Virus record (IMG/VR): IMGVR_UViG_3300042987_002731
Span: 1-46,607 of that record
Direction: 5' to 3' (one strand)
Length of the DNA: 46,607 bases
Origin: a virus
Below, in pieces: positions 24,995-33,834 of the stretch (positions are counted from its first letter, which is position 1; every line of letters begins with the position of its first letter). The notes below the pieces were generated by a model. It was not told where the DNA came from, made no database searches, and was given only the letters and a program-made list of their open reading frames with translations. Made by a program: the position numbers and the translations under genes.

Positions 24995-25698
24995 TGCAAA
25001 AGTTCGCCATTCCACCAGAATCGGAAAGCTATAGCGTCAAGGATGGCGTTAGCTTCGTGTCAGTCGCCTTGGAAGGCGGCTTATCGCGCCGTCGAGCAGA
25101 CGTTATCAATACTGCCTCGAAAGCTCAGGTAACTTGGTCATTCGACCGAAACGAATACGATTACTTCCGAGCTTTTTTCGATACCGCGACAATGAAGGGC
25201 TCTTTGCCTTTCATCCTGGAGTTGGTTGTCGATAAGCATTATCGTCAAGAATATGTCTGCGCATTTATCGAAGATACACTTGAACTATCTGAAGTTAGTG
25301 GTCATTCATATCGCGTCAAAGCTGATCTTGAAGTTATTCCAAAACGTCCAGATCATGTCGGAAATCAATCTCTGATTGACAGCTATTCAACGACTCCCGC
25401 TGTGGGCTACCCGCTTGCTGTTTTGATCGCGACCGAGGACGACGATACTTTAAGTTCTGACGGAACATTTATTTTCCCATTTGGAATTCTCGCTTCGTTC
25501 AATGTCAACGAAGACGACGATTCGTTTACAATTACCGGCAACTCTCAAGTGCCAGAACTTCTCGCAGTCGCTTCGATTACAGAAGATACCGATACAATCA
25601 CTTCAGATGGAACTGCTGCTGGCGTTGCTAACTATGCAATTCTAACGGCAACTGAAGATGCAGATTCTTTAACGGCAACTGGTACTGGAATTGAATAG
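24994..25698 (+). CDS. Minor tail protein with C-terminal acidic repeats
   Basis: The first about 125 residues resemble minor tail proteins of the lambda M class (SFVSVALEGGLSRRRADVIN, VTWSFDRNEYDYFRAFFD). The rest consists of four imperfect repeats of about 25 residues centred on a TEDDDTLSSDGT-like core (EDDDT, EDDDSFT, EDTDTIT, EDADSLT). Similar repeats are known in other phage tail proteins; they may bind calcium or project from the tip. It overlaps the tape measure stop. Confidence 0.75.
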   Translation: MQKFAIPPESESYSVKDGVSFVSVALEGGLSRRRADVINTASKAQVTWSFDRNEYDYFRAFFDTATMKGSLPFILELVVDKHYRQEYVCAFIEDTLELSEVSGHSYRVKADLEVIPKRPDHVGNQSLIDSYSTTPAVGYPLAVLIATEDDDTLSSDGTFIFPFGILASFNVNEDDDSFTITGNSQVPELLAVASITEDTDTITSDGTAAGVANYAILTATEDADSLTATGTGIE

Positions 25699-25706
25699 GA
25701 GCAATC

Positions 25707-26114
25707 ATGGCAATCAATTACTCAACAACTGTTCGTAACGCAAAACTTGATGCGGTTGAAACCGCAATCGGAACCAGTCCAATTCTTCGAATTCGCAGCG
25801 GCTCAAAACCGGCCACCTGTGCTTCGGCAGATACGGGGACTGTTCTTGTTACAATGACTTTGCCTTCCGACTGGATGGCAGCAGCGGCTTCGGCAAGCAA
25901 GGCTAAGTCTGGCACTTGGTCTGATACATCGGCTGATGCTACCGGAACAGCAGGTCATTTTCGCGTATATGATTCGACTGGCACAACCTGTCATATCCAA
26001 GGTTCTGTAACCGCAACTGGTGGTGGTGGGGACATGACATTGGACACAACTTCGATTACTTCAGGTGGTACAGTTACGGTAAGCACCTTTACTCTCAATG
26101 CCGGTAATGCCTAA
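25707..26114 (+). CDS. Conserved phage structural protein, 135 aa
   Basis: The pattern NYSTTVRNAKLDAVETAIGTSPILRIR...TGTAGHFRVYDSTGTTCHIQGSV...GDMTLDTTSI is a common phage structural protein of unknown precise role, often in tail modules. Its stop overlaps the next ATG. A surface-exposed tail or decoration protein is likely. Confidence 0.75.
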   Translation: MAINYSTTVRNAKLDAVETAIGTSPILRIRSGSKPATCASADTGTVLVTMTLPSDWMAAAASASKAKSGTWSDTSADATGTAGHFRVYDSTGTTCHIQGSVTATGGGGDMTLDTTSITSGGTVTVSTFTLNAGNA

Positions 26115-26614
26115 TGTCTCGGCTTTCAGAATTCTTTCTGAATTCAAACTCAAATGTTGTCTTGCTGGAATTGGTTGAGTTCAAACATCCCAATTTCAGC
26201 CAGACTCATCGTGTCGTGCGCAATAAGACCGATGGTGTAACAGTCAGACTCGAAGATGGCACCTACGCTGTTTTCGATTACTATCCACTGAAGATTACTC
26301 CATCTGGCAGCAGTCTTGACCTCGACTTTGGATTCAAAATTGAATTTGGCGATTTGGGCGAGGCTTTGCCGCAAGAGTTGGATTTGGTTGCAGCGAACAA
26401 CGGATTTAGCATTCGGCCTGAGATCATTTTCCGAACCTACCGCTCGGATGATTTGGAATCGATCTTGCAGGGTCCGCTTTACCTAGAATGTTCCGAATTT
26501 ACCTTTACCAAAACAGGAGCAGCATTCGAAGCTAAAGCCCCGAACTTAAATATAAGTCGAACTGGAGAGATTTACACGTTTCAAAGATTCCCAATGCTCC
26601 GTGGGTTTCTATGA
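26114..26614 (+). CDS. Minor tail protein (DUF1833 type, lambda L-like role)
   Basis: Length 166 aa. The beginning, LVELVEFKHPNF-like (VLLELVEFKHPNFSQTHRVV), with DFGFKIEFGDLGEALPQELD and EIIFRTYRSDDLESILQGPL, is the DUF1833 pattern. The protein joins the tape measure end to the tip. TAATG and ATGA overlaps link it with both neighbours, giving a tight tail-tip operon. Confidence 0.88.
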   Translation: MSRLSEFFLNSNSNVVLLELVEFKHPNFSQTHRVVRNKTDGVTVRLEDGTYAVFDYYPLKITPSGSSLDLDFGFKIEFGDLGEALPQELDLVAANNGFSIRPEIIFRTYRSDDLESILQGPLYLECSEFTFTKTGAAFEAKAPNLNISRTGEIYTFQRFPMLRGFL

Positions 26615-26961
26615 TCAATCTCGACAAGTTCTTTTCCAAGCAATACGATTCCCGCGACTACAACTGTTCGCACTTCGTTCGAGACGTTTGGCTCGAACTT
26701 GCCGGGACAGATTTAGCTGGAATGCTCTGTGCCTGGAATAGCGGCAAGCTCGATGAGGCAATGCGTCATCGCAAAGATTTGATCAAGCTGGACAAGCCGG
26801 TCGAACCTTGCATTGTGCTTTTCCAAAAGCCAAACACTCCTCCCCACGCTGCTATCTGGACAGATGGCAATGTCTTTCATCTGACCGATGGCGGCGCTAG
26901 GCTTGACGATTTTGATTGCGTCTCTCAGTGTTACTCCAAGTGGAATTTTTACCTATGCTGA
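26611..26961 (+). CDS. NlpC/P60-like tail peptidase
   Basis: This small papain-like enzyme (116 aa) is placed where lambda gpK sits. Catalytic Cys is in NCSHFVRDVW (near residue 18) and His in PHAAIW (near residue 75), followed by the strand DGNVFHLTDGGARL. It likely cuts peptidoglycan peptides locally when the tail tip penetrates the envelope. It is shorter than typical NlpC/P60 proteins and lacks the second (JAB) domain. Confidence 0.83.
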   Translation: MINLDKFFSKQYDSRDYNCSHFVRDVWLELAGTDLAGMLCAWNSGKLDEAMRHRKDLIKLDKPVEPCIVLFQKPNTPPHAAIWTDGNVFHLTDGGARLDDFDCVSQCYSKWNFYLC

Positions 26962-29900
26962 AAAAAGTAATCATTGGCGAAAATTCACTTGACTCGCAGA
27001 CTTGGCAAGAGTTTGAGACTGAGAACGTCATCGAATTTATAATGTCCAGGTGGAGTAAATTTCCTGACAACACTCGGATTTATCACAATGTCGTAACCCA
27101 AGAATCCGACATTACTCCGACAAACGAGGAACAGATTCTTGCTTTGAATAAACTTGAGGGAACGATTTACATCGTCACCTATCCAAGTTTCTTTTTCATC
27201 GGCTTGTTTACGGCTTTCAATGGGCTATTTGGAATTCTGCTGCTCGGGCTGATCAGCTATTTGCTGCGACCCAAGCCGCCTGTTCCAAAGAACACTCAGG
27301 AGAATAGTCCGAACAACGGTCTGAGCAATCGAATCAACGAGGCTCGACCGCTTCAGCGAATTCCAGATATTTTCGGCAAGGTTCGCTCAACTCCTGACTT
27401 GATCGCCAAGCCTTTCATGGTGTTTGAGAATCACCGCGAAGTCGAATATGCCTACTTCTGTGTGGGCAGAGGCAGCTATTTGATCGAGGATGTTCTGGAT
27501 GACGTTACTCCGATTGAGGATATTGCTGGCACAAGCGTGATGGTCTATGGGCCGGGAACAAGCCCACACACTCTTGCTGGACCGGAATTGACTATCGGCA
27601 CTCCGTTTACAGAACGAGTCTGGACTGCTAGCAAAAGCAACTCGGTCAATGGTCAAGTTCTTCGAGCGCCTAACGCCAGTGAAATTGAAGGCGAAAACGA
27701 CTTAGCCTTTGTTTGGCCGGATCAGATTGTCAACACCGGCGAACTGAACTTCGAAGAATACTTTGCCGTCGATGATGACCTGACAATCAAGGATTCTACC
27801 TACACCAAGAATGAAATCACGGTTAACCTGGATGGCACTTACAAAGTCCTCGCCGTCACTGGACAAAGCATTAGCTTGGTGAATCCGGCTTTAGTCAATC
27901 CAAAATGGGCCGACCTGACCAACTTCCCAAACAGCCAAACCGAATTCTATAGCCCGACAATTTACTCGACTGCTGAGAAGTGGGTTGGGCCTTTCACGGT
28001 CGAAGATCCATACGCCTTGTATTGCAATTTTGTTGCAGTCAACGGTCTTTACAAAGACAACGGTAAGAAGCAAACTCAGTTTGATGTTGAGATTGAAGTT
28101 CAATTTACTCCAGTAGATGCAAATGGAAATGTAATTGGGCCAATGCAGGATGGCGAAGTTACCGTTATCGGTTCTTCTGCACTTCGCAATAGTCGAGCGG
28201 CAACGCTTAAATACACAGTTGCGCCTAATGCCAATACAAAGGGAACTTATTGGGAAGTCAGAGCAAGACGACTTACTCCAATGGACAAAAAGTTCCAAGG
28301 GCGAATCATCGACGAGATCCAATGGCGGGATCTTTATATCATGGAATACGTCACTAAATCTGACTTTGGGAATGTGACGACAATTTATGCCAAGACTTAC
28401 GCAACCAGCGGGGCGCTCTCGATTAAAGAACGCAAGCTGAACTGCCATGCAACTCGCAAGATTCCGGCTCTTGTGACGGGAACAATCGATCAGCTAACAA
28501 CCGAGCTTTATCCCACAAGTGATGCTCGGCTTATTCTGATTGCCGCTTGCCTTGATCCTTACATCGGAAGGAGAAATGTAAGCCAAGTTGATTTTGACAA
28601 CATTGACCGTCAAGTCGCAAGAATAATTGATTACTTCGGAACGGATCAAATCTTGCGATTTAATCACACTTTCGATGACGCAAATCTTTCGTTTGAAGAA
28701 ACAGTCAGTTCGATTGCCGAAGCTATTTTCTGCAAAGCCTATCGTTTTGGTAGCAAGATTCGACTCAAGTTTGAACAGCGAAGCACCGTCAACCGAATGC
28801 TGTTCAATCATAGAAACAAAATCCCTCGCAGCGAGCAGCGAACTATTCAGTTTGGCACCTTTGAAGACAATGACGGTGTTGATTTTGAATACATCGATCA
28901 AGAGGATGGCGCGACTCTCAATTTCCTGATCCCCGAGGATGGATCAGCGGTCAATCCAAAGAAGGTCCAATCTGTAGGCATTCAGAGCGAACTACAGGCT
29001 CATTTTCATGCCTGGCGAACGTACCAGAAGATCCTTTATCAAAATGTCGGGGTTGAGTTTGAAGCGACTGCCGAGGCTTCGCTGCTGGTAATCAACGACC
29101 GAATTCTAGTTGCTGACAACACTCGCCCTGACACTGTTGACGGGCAAATCATGTCGCAGAACGGACTCAACATCGGCTTGAGCCAGCCTTTTGTGCCGGT
29201 CGCCGGTAAGTCTTACACGATGGCAATTCAGCACTTTGATCAGACCGTCGAGTTGCTGCCGATTGTCTCAGTTCCGAACGAATACGAAGTTGTTCTATCC
29301 AAGCCGCCAAAATTGCCTTTGGTCATGGAACTTGAGCGATATGCTCAGACCACTTACATCATCACGGCAAACGATTCACCAAGGGAAAAAGCGTTTTTGG
29401 TTCAAGAAAAAGAGCCAAAAGACAATTTCACGATTAAGATGAATGCGATCAATTATGATGATCGATATTACAGTCACGACACAGATTACATTAACGGACT
29501 CATCGACGGCGAGCTTGAACCCATCTTCACGGCTGACTTCGAAGAACATAACGTGCCTGCTGGCGGTTTCTTGTTAGTACCTAATCCTGGCGGATTCACA
29601 ACCAGCGCCATCGACGGTGTGGAAATTCAGAACAATGTCGCTGGAATTGGACCGGCAGCGCAAGGCGACAAGCATTGCGAACTGGATGGTCAAAAGGTCA
29701 TGTGGCGAGATTTTACCACTACCGTCAATAGACGTTACCGACTTCAGCTTAACTACTCAGGTCGCCCCGGCTTAAACGAAGTCGATAACGCTATCGCACT
29801 TTACTGGAACGGTCTTTACGTTCAAACATTTACTGTTGATTCGCGTCAAGTTACTGAAACAGACTGGCAGTATTTTGAAATTAATCTCGCCAAAGCCACC

Positions 29901-29996
29901 AGTACGACAACTCGATTAGAATTCAGAGCCTTGAATCCAAATCCTAGTTTTGGACAAGGCGGCTTGCTAGATAACATTCGGCTCTACGGAGTTTAA
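26955..29996 (+). CDS. Tail tip/host specificity protein J-like with lectin-like C terminus
   Basis: The start at 26955 (MLKKVIIGENSLD) overlaps the peptidase by 7 bases. Residues about 65-110 contain a hydrophobic double segment (FFFIGLFTAFNGLFGILLLG) followed by Pro-rich KPPVPKNT and the J-like core NRINEARPLQRIPDIFGKV. The middle carries baseplate-hub segments. The last about 150 residues (FTADFEEHNVPAGGF...HCELDGQKVMWRD...YRLQLNYSGRPGL...LLDNIRLYGV) form a jelly-roll resembling DUF642/galactose-binding domains. I infer a receptor-binding tip ending in a sugar-binding module. Confidence 0.88.
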   Translation: MLKKVIIGENSLDSQTWQEFETENVIEFIMSRWSKFPDNTRIYHNVVTQESDITPTNEEQILALNKLEGTIYIVTYPSFFFIGLFTAFNGLFGILLLGLISYLLRPKPPVPKNTQENSPNNGLSNRINEARPLQRIPDIFGKVRSTPDLIAKPFMVFENHREVEYAYFCVGRGSYLIEDVLDDVTPIEDIAGTSVMVYGPGTSPHTLAGPELTIGTPFTERVWTASKSNSVNGQVLRAPNASEIEGENDLAFVWPDQIVNTGELNFEEYFAVDDDLTIKDSTYTKNEITVNLDGTYKVLAVTGQSISLVNPALVNPKWADLTNFPNSQTEFYSPTIYSTAEKWVGPFTVEDPYALYCNFVAVNGLYKDNGKKQTQFDVEIEVQFTPVDANGNVIGPMQDGEVTVIGSSALRNSRAATLKYTVAPNANTKGTYWEVRARRLTPMDKKFQGRIIDEIQWRDLYIMEYVTKSDFGNVTTIYAKTYATSGALSIKERKLNCHATRKIPALVTGTIDQLTTELYPTSDARLILIAACLDPYIGRRNVSQVDFDNIDRQVARIIDYFGTDQILRFNHTFDDANLSFEETVSSIAEAIFCKAYRFGSKIRLKFEQRSTVNRMLFNHRNKIPRSEQRTIQFGTFEDNDGVDFEYIDQEDGATLNFLIPEDGSAVNPKKVQSVGIQSELQAHFHAWRTYQKILYQNVGVEFEATAEASLLVINDRILVADNTRPDTVDGQIMSQNGLNIGLSQPFVPVAGKSYTMAIQHFDQTVELLPIVSVPNEYEVVLSKPPKLPLVMELERYAQTTYIITANDSPREKAFLVQEKEPKDNFTIKMNAINYDDRYYSHDTDYINGLIDGELEPIFTADFEEHNVPAGGFLLVPNPGGFTTSAIDGVEIQNNVAGIGPAAQGDKHCELDGQKVMWRDFTTTVNRRYRLQLNYSGRPGLNEVDNAIALYWNGLYVQTFTVDSRQVTETDWQYFEINLAKATSTTTRLEFRALNPNPSFGQGGLLDNIRLYGV

Positions 29997-30229
29997 TTGC
30001 TGTTGAGCCACCATCGCCAGGAATCGTCGGGTTTCCAGCGAGAATCGGCAACTTCAAGCATTAAAGGGGCAACTTTTTGAATCGCAGGAAAATCGTCATG
30101 CTCCCGTAGGCTTTCGCACCATCCCATAATGAAAATGCGAACGATATCACTAAGCTGATGATCTGGAATTGGATTAAAACCGTAGACCAATTCCATGCAC
30201 TCGAAAAATGCCTTGCGCATTTCTTTCAT
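29993..30229 (-). CDS. Hypothetical protein, 78 aa
   Basis: Last gene of the leftward replication operon. Its ATG overlaps the polymerase stop (ATGA). Its stop TAA overlaps the convergent stop of the tail tip gene, so the two transcription units end head-on with no visible terminator between them. The sequence is rich in Trp near the end (SRWKPDDSWRWWL). No family recognised. Confidence 0.65.
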   Translation of the reverse strand: MKEMRKAFFECMELVYGFNPIPDHQLSDIVRIFIMGWCESLREHDDFPAIQKVAPLMLEVADSRWKPDDSWRWWLNSN

Positions 30230-32100
30230 ACGAATAACTCCATTTGCTTAAACTTGTTTCCGTAACCCATGTCTGACAGCATCTTTTTCGCCCGAGCGAT
30301 ATACCAGCCGTAATCAATATCCTTCGGCATTTTGTCGGGCATTTCCATTACTGGATACCCGCCGCAAGAATCGGGGACCATCGCGCCATTGCTGACGTAA
30401 CGAATCGGCCTGAAGTCATTGGTTCGCATGTACCAGCGAATGACTTTGCCAATGTATTCTCGGTCTTTCTCAGCGCCACCTTTAACTTTTCTGACAATCA
30501 CGAATTTGCTGAATTCGCGACTGTTGCGAATTGTTGCTTCAATCGGGATCTCGTCGCGAAGGAAAAGCATGACTGCCTCGGAGCAAATGTTCGCGTCAGG
30601 ATTCTTCATCAGCATTTCACGGTTCGGCTCTTTCATCGAAAGCAGATTGACAAACTCGCCTTTCGCCTTGATCGAATCGTCTCGGCCAATGGCAATGTAG
30701 TTGTTTACATCGCGAGCGTAGTAGGCTTTGTAGCTGCTTTCCTCAGTCTTAAAACCGGTAATCTGCTCCCATTGAGCAAAGATTGTTCGAGCCTCGTCAA
30801 TCTTCCAGTGTGAGCAGTAGATGACGATACCATCGGTATTGGCCGAGCGAACACTAATCCCGCACCATTCGAGCATTTCGATCAGCATGAGCAAAGAAAG
30901 CTGTCCGGTAATCGTCACCTGGATTAGCAAGTTCGGAGCGTAAATCGCAGAATACTTGTTGCCAAACTTTCCGAAGGCTCCGTTGATTGTAATCTTCAGG
31001 GAGTCGGCAGTCGTCTTGTCCTTATCTCGCTTGGCTTGCAATCGACGGCGAACAATGTCACCGTAGGTGTCAAGAAAAGCCGGTCCAATATGCTCAGGGA
31101 AAAGTTTTTCCCGCAAGATAATTGCAGGGTAATAGGATTCAACGTCTCGGTCGATGATTACCATTTCCTCGTCGGCAATCAGAATCATTGCCTTCTCGCA
31201 AGAATGTAAGCCGCCAATGCCGAGTTGGTACTTGCTCTTACCAATCTTCACCTGAGTCTCAGCGAATTCAGGCGGCATAATGAGTTTGCCATTCTCGTCA
31301 ATCTTGAATTCAGCAGCGCGAATCTTCGCAAGCACTTCTTGCAAATCCTCCGTGTAAAACCGAATGAAGTCAGGTACTTGATACGAAAAAATACTGCTTT
31401 TTGTTACAGTCGGCTTGGTCGGAATCTTTCCAGTCAATTCGCTAATTTCTTTCTTGATTACCGCTTCGGCAATTTGAGCATCGGACTTGCTCCGCAAATC
31501 GAGTCCGTATTGCTCGCCAATTCGCTTTCGTAGTTCAATTGCCTTTTCCAGCTTGCGGTACAATTCTTCAGTCTGAGCCAAGTCGTTGATGCAGTATTCT
31601 CGCACGATTGCCGCTTCCTGGCGATTCAACTCTTTATTGGGATCGAACGGCAAATCCTGCATTCGCTTAGTGTGCATTCTTCCACCGTACTGCTTGAGCG
31701 AGGATAGACCGGCAGAAGGAGCGACTTCGATCAAGTCAATGGAGTTGGCTACTCCGCAGCGAAAATTGTAAGAGGCTTCAATTTCGCTAGGCTTCATTTC
31801 GCTGAAGATGATGGCATCGGAAATGCCTTTCAGTTGCTCAGTCCAAATGCCGTCGATTGCTGCCCACAGCAGAAGCTCGTCATAGGCTTTGCAGTTGAAG
31901 CCGATGATCTCGAACGTCTCGATAAACCATCTGAGAATCGAGGGGTTAAGCTCGGCATCTGGCGACCGCTCGAATACGATCAGATTGCCGGTCTTGAGCG
32001 ACTTAAATGCGGCGAAAAAGAAGTTGCTGAAACACTCTACGTCAAAAATAAAAGCGTTTCCGTACTCACTTTGCAAATCAATCGGCGTTAGATACTTCAT
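30226..32100 (-). CDS. Family B DNA polymerase with 3'-5' exonuclease, 624 aa
   Basis: The start at 32100 (MKYLTPID) is fixed by GGAGGA seven bases upstream; a longer frame adds 17 residues without support. Exonuclease motifs: FDVE (residues 20-22), NCKAYD (69-74), YCINDLAQTEELY near 170. Polymerase motifs: A as DVESYYPAI, B as KITINGAFGKFG, C as ANTDGIV, where the usual two Asp are Asn-Thr-Asp-Gly. It is compact and close to a minimal phage polymerase, without an obvious uracil-recognition domain. It should replicate the genome. Confidence 0.93.
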   Translation of the reverse strand: MKYLTPIDLQSEYGNAFIFDVECFSNFFFAAFKSLKTGNLIVFERSPDAELNPSILRWFIETFEIIGFNCKAYDELLLWAAIDGIWTEQLKGISDAIIFSEMKPSEIEASYNFRCGVANSIDLIEVAPSAGLSSLKQYGGRMHTKRMQDLPFDPNKELNRQEAAIVREYCINDLAQTEELYRKLEKAIELRKRIGEQYGLDLRSKSDAQIAEAVIKKEISELTGKIPTKPTVTKSSIFSYQVPDFIRFYTEDLQEVLAKIRAAEFKIDENGKLIMPPEFAETQVKIGKSKYQLGIGGLHSCEKAMILIADEEMVIIDRDVESYYPAIILREKLFPEHIGPAFLDTYGDIVRRRLQAKRDKDKTTADSLKITINGAFGKFGNKYSAIYAPNLLIQVTITGQLSLLMLIEMLEWCGISVRSANTDGIVIYCSHWKIDEARTIFAQWEQITGFKTEESSYKAYYARDVNNYIAIGRDDSIKAKGEFVNLLSMKEPNREMLMKNPDANICSEAVMLFLRDEIPIEATIRNSREFSKFVIVRKVKGGAEKDREYIGKVIRWYMRTNDFRPIRYVSNGAMVPDSCGGYPVMEMPDKMPKDIDYGWYIARAKKMLSDMGYGNKFKQMELFV

Positions 32101-32188
32101 CCTCGTCTCCTCCAATGAGCCAAGCCCAGAATAGTAAACAAAAACTAACAATCGATCCGGCTATCAAATCTCCAGGTAAATCGAACAT
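32078..32188 (-). CDS. Tiny membrane protein, 36 aa, between helicase and polymerase
   Basis: The ATG begins inside the helicase stop (TGATG at 32190-32186) and the frame ends 23 bases inside the polymerase gene, in another frame. The peptide MFDLPGDLIAG... has one hydrophobic helix (GSIVSFCLLFWAWLIGG) and an acidic tail (DEDEVSNAD). The hydrophobic core and translational coupling support a real gene, but a chance frame cannot be excluded. A role in the membrane is unknown. Confidence 0.5.
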   Translation of the reverse strand: MFDLPGDLIAGSIVSFCLLFWAWLIGGDEDEVSNAD

Positions 32189-33834
32189 CAGAAAACGTAC
32201 TCCAAAACTTTAGGATATTTGCCTCCAGAATCCACACGAATCTTTCTTGGAAGTCGGCAAGCTGGAAATTGATCGTAGGCTTCTTGAGTCGATTGCGGAA
32301 TTTGATCGCCAAAGTGTTGCCGCCACCAATCAGCCGCGACTTTCTTGGGGTAGCCTGTTCCTTCGAAGCAAAGCCAAACATTAAAGATTCGGTATCCCGA
32401 GAGATAGCTGACCTTAAGGCTTGGTGGCTTGTCGGCTTTGCGATGAATCGAGCGAGTCACCATATCCACTTGGAGAATTTCAATTTCCGAATCTGAATTT
32501 GCGACAATGTTTTCGGTAGAAGCAGACTTGCGAATCTTGACTTTGAACAAGAATTCTTTTCCGCAACCACAGCAAATCCTGGCAGTCGTGTGATTGTAGG
32601 CATTACAGGCCGGGCAGAGTTTCATTGGGACTTCGCCAGTTCCCTTACCTCGCTTCTTTGGAACGCGAGGATCGTTGATTGGACCGAGCCGCGAAACATT
32701 CCCGGCAAAGTCCAGCACTAGGCAATTTTTCTTTCCTCCAGCTTCGATTGCTGCTTTTCTGTTTACTAGCGATTGAAGTTGTTCAATCGTCCAAGCAGGA
32801 TGGTAGTACGGTCGAGTCCCGCGACCGTACTTTTGAACGTGCAAAACAATGCTCGTTGTTGGTCGCAAGTCCACAATGCAATCGACTTTCGGATGATCGA
32901 AGCCGGTCGTCAGCAAGTTGTTGGAAACGATTGCTCGAAAGCGACCTTGTTTAAAAGCCTCGATTCGGTCGTCGCGAGTTTGATCGTCGAGCTTAGAATG
33001 GACTACCGTAGCTGCCACTCCCACAGCATTGAGCATATCCGTCAGATGCTCGCAGTTCTCAAGTCCAGCACCAAATACCATCCAGCTTTGCCTGTCGTGG
33101 GCAAGAGCCAATGTTTCCTCGATGGCAGACCGCATAATTGGGATCTTATCGACCGCAGCCGCCAGTTCTTTTTGGTTGTAGTCGTTCGCCAGGATTGAGA
33201 CTGAGCTAATATCAATCGCAGTCGAAGTTGACTTCGGAACCAGTGTGGTCAGATAGCAATCTTCAATCAGCTTGTTGAATTCGTTGAGGCCTGTAATGTC
33301 GTAGCAAATATCGGTAAAGATTCCGCCATCGGTCAAATATCCCTGTCCCATCCGAAAGGGAGTCGCGGTCAAACCGATTACCTTCAGATAAGGGTTAATC
33401 GCCTTCAGTTCAGCAATCGTTTGCTGGTACATCGATTCCTCGTTCGGGCTAATCAAATGAGCCTCGTCAACGAATAGAATGTCCCGATGACCGATCTCAG
33501 CAATTTTGTTTCGAGCCGATGCAATTCCTCCAAAGACAATCGGCGCAAATGCTTCTTTGCGACCAAGGCCAGCCGAGTAGATACCGAGCGGCGCAGTCGG
33601 CCAAACCTCAAGCATCTTTTGAGCATTCTGCCGAATCAATTCCTTGACATGAGTGAGCAGCAGGAATCGCGAATTAGGCCACTGACGCATCGCCTGAGCA
33701 ATGAACAGTGGTGGAATCAGAGACTTGCCCGTTCCCATCGGCATCGCGATTAGCGGATTGCCGCTATTCCCTCGGGCAAAGTAATCGACCGTCGAATCGA
33801 CAGCTTCGATCTGGTAAGGGCGAGGGACAATCAT
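32188..33834 (-). CDS. SF2 DNA/RNA helicase (DEAH) with Zn-ribbon
   Basis: Length 548 aa. Q-like PYQ motif at the start, Walker A PMGTGKS (residues 32-38), DEAH (123-126), TATPF (156-160), and motif V/VI near NNLLTTGFDHPKVD and QKYGRGTRPY. A four-Cys ribbon (CPACNAYNHTTARICCGCGKEF) follows the helicase core. The family covers phage replicative and recombination helicases of the UvsW/RadD-like kind. The end is coupled to a tiny ORF and the polymerase. Confidence 0.92.
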   Translation of the reverse strand: MIVPRPYQIEAVDSTVDYFARGNSGNPLIAMPMGTGKSLIPPLFIAQAMRQWPNSRFLLLTHVKELIRQNAQKMLEVWPTAPLGIYSAGLGRKEAFAPIVFGGIASARNKIAEIGHRDILFVDEAHLISPNEESMYQQTIAELKAINPYLKVIGLTATPFRMGQGYLTDGGIFTDICYDITGLNEFNKLIEDCYLTTLVPKSTSTAIDISSVSILANDYNQKELAAAVDKIPIMRSAIEETLALAHDRQSWMVFGAGLENCEHLTDMLNAVGVAATVVHSKLDDQTRDDRIEAFKQGRFRAIVSNNLLTTGFDHPKVDCIVDLRPTTSIVLHVQKYGRGTRPYYHPAWTIEQLQSLVNRKAAIEAGGKKNCLVLDFAGNVSRLGPINDPRVPKKRGKGTGEVPMKLCPACNAYNHTTARICCGCGKEFLFKVKIRKSASTENIVANSDSEIEILQVDMVTRSIHRKADKPPSLKVSYLSGYRIFNVWLCFEGTGYPKKVAADWWRQHFGDQIPQSTQEAYDQFPACRLPRKIRVDSGGKYPKVLEYVF

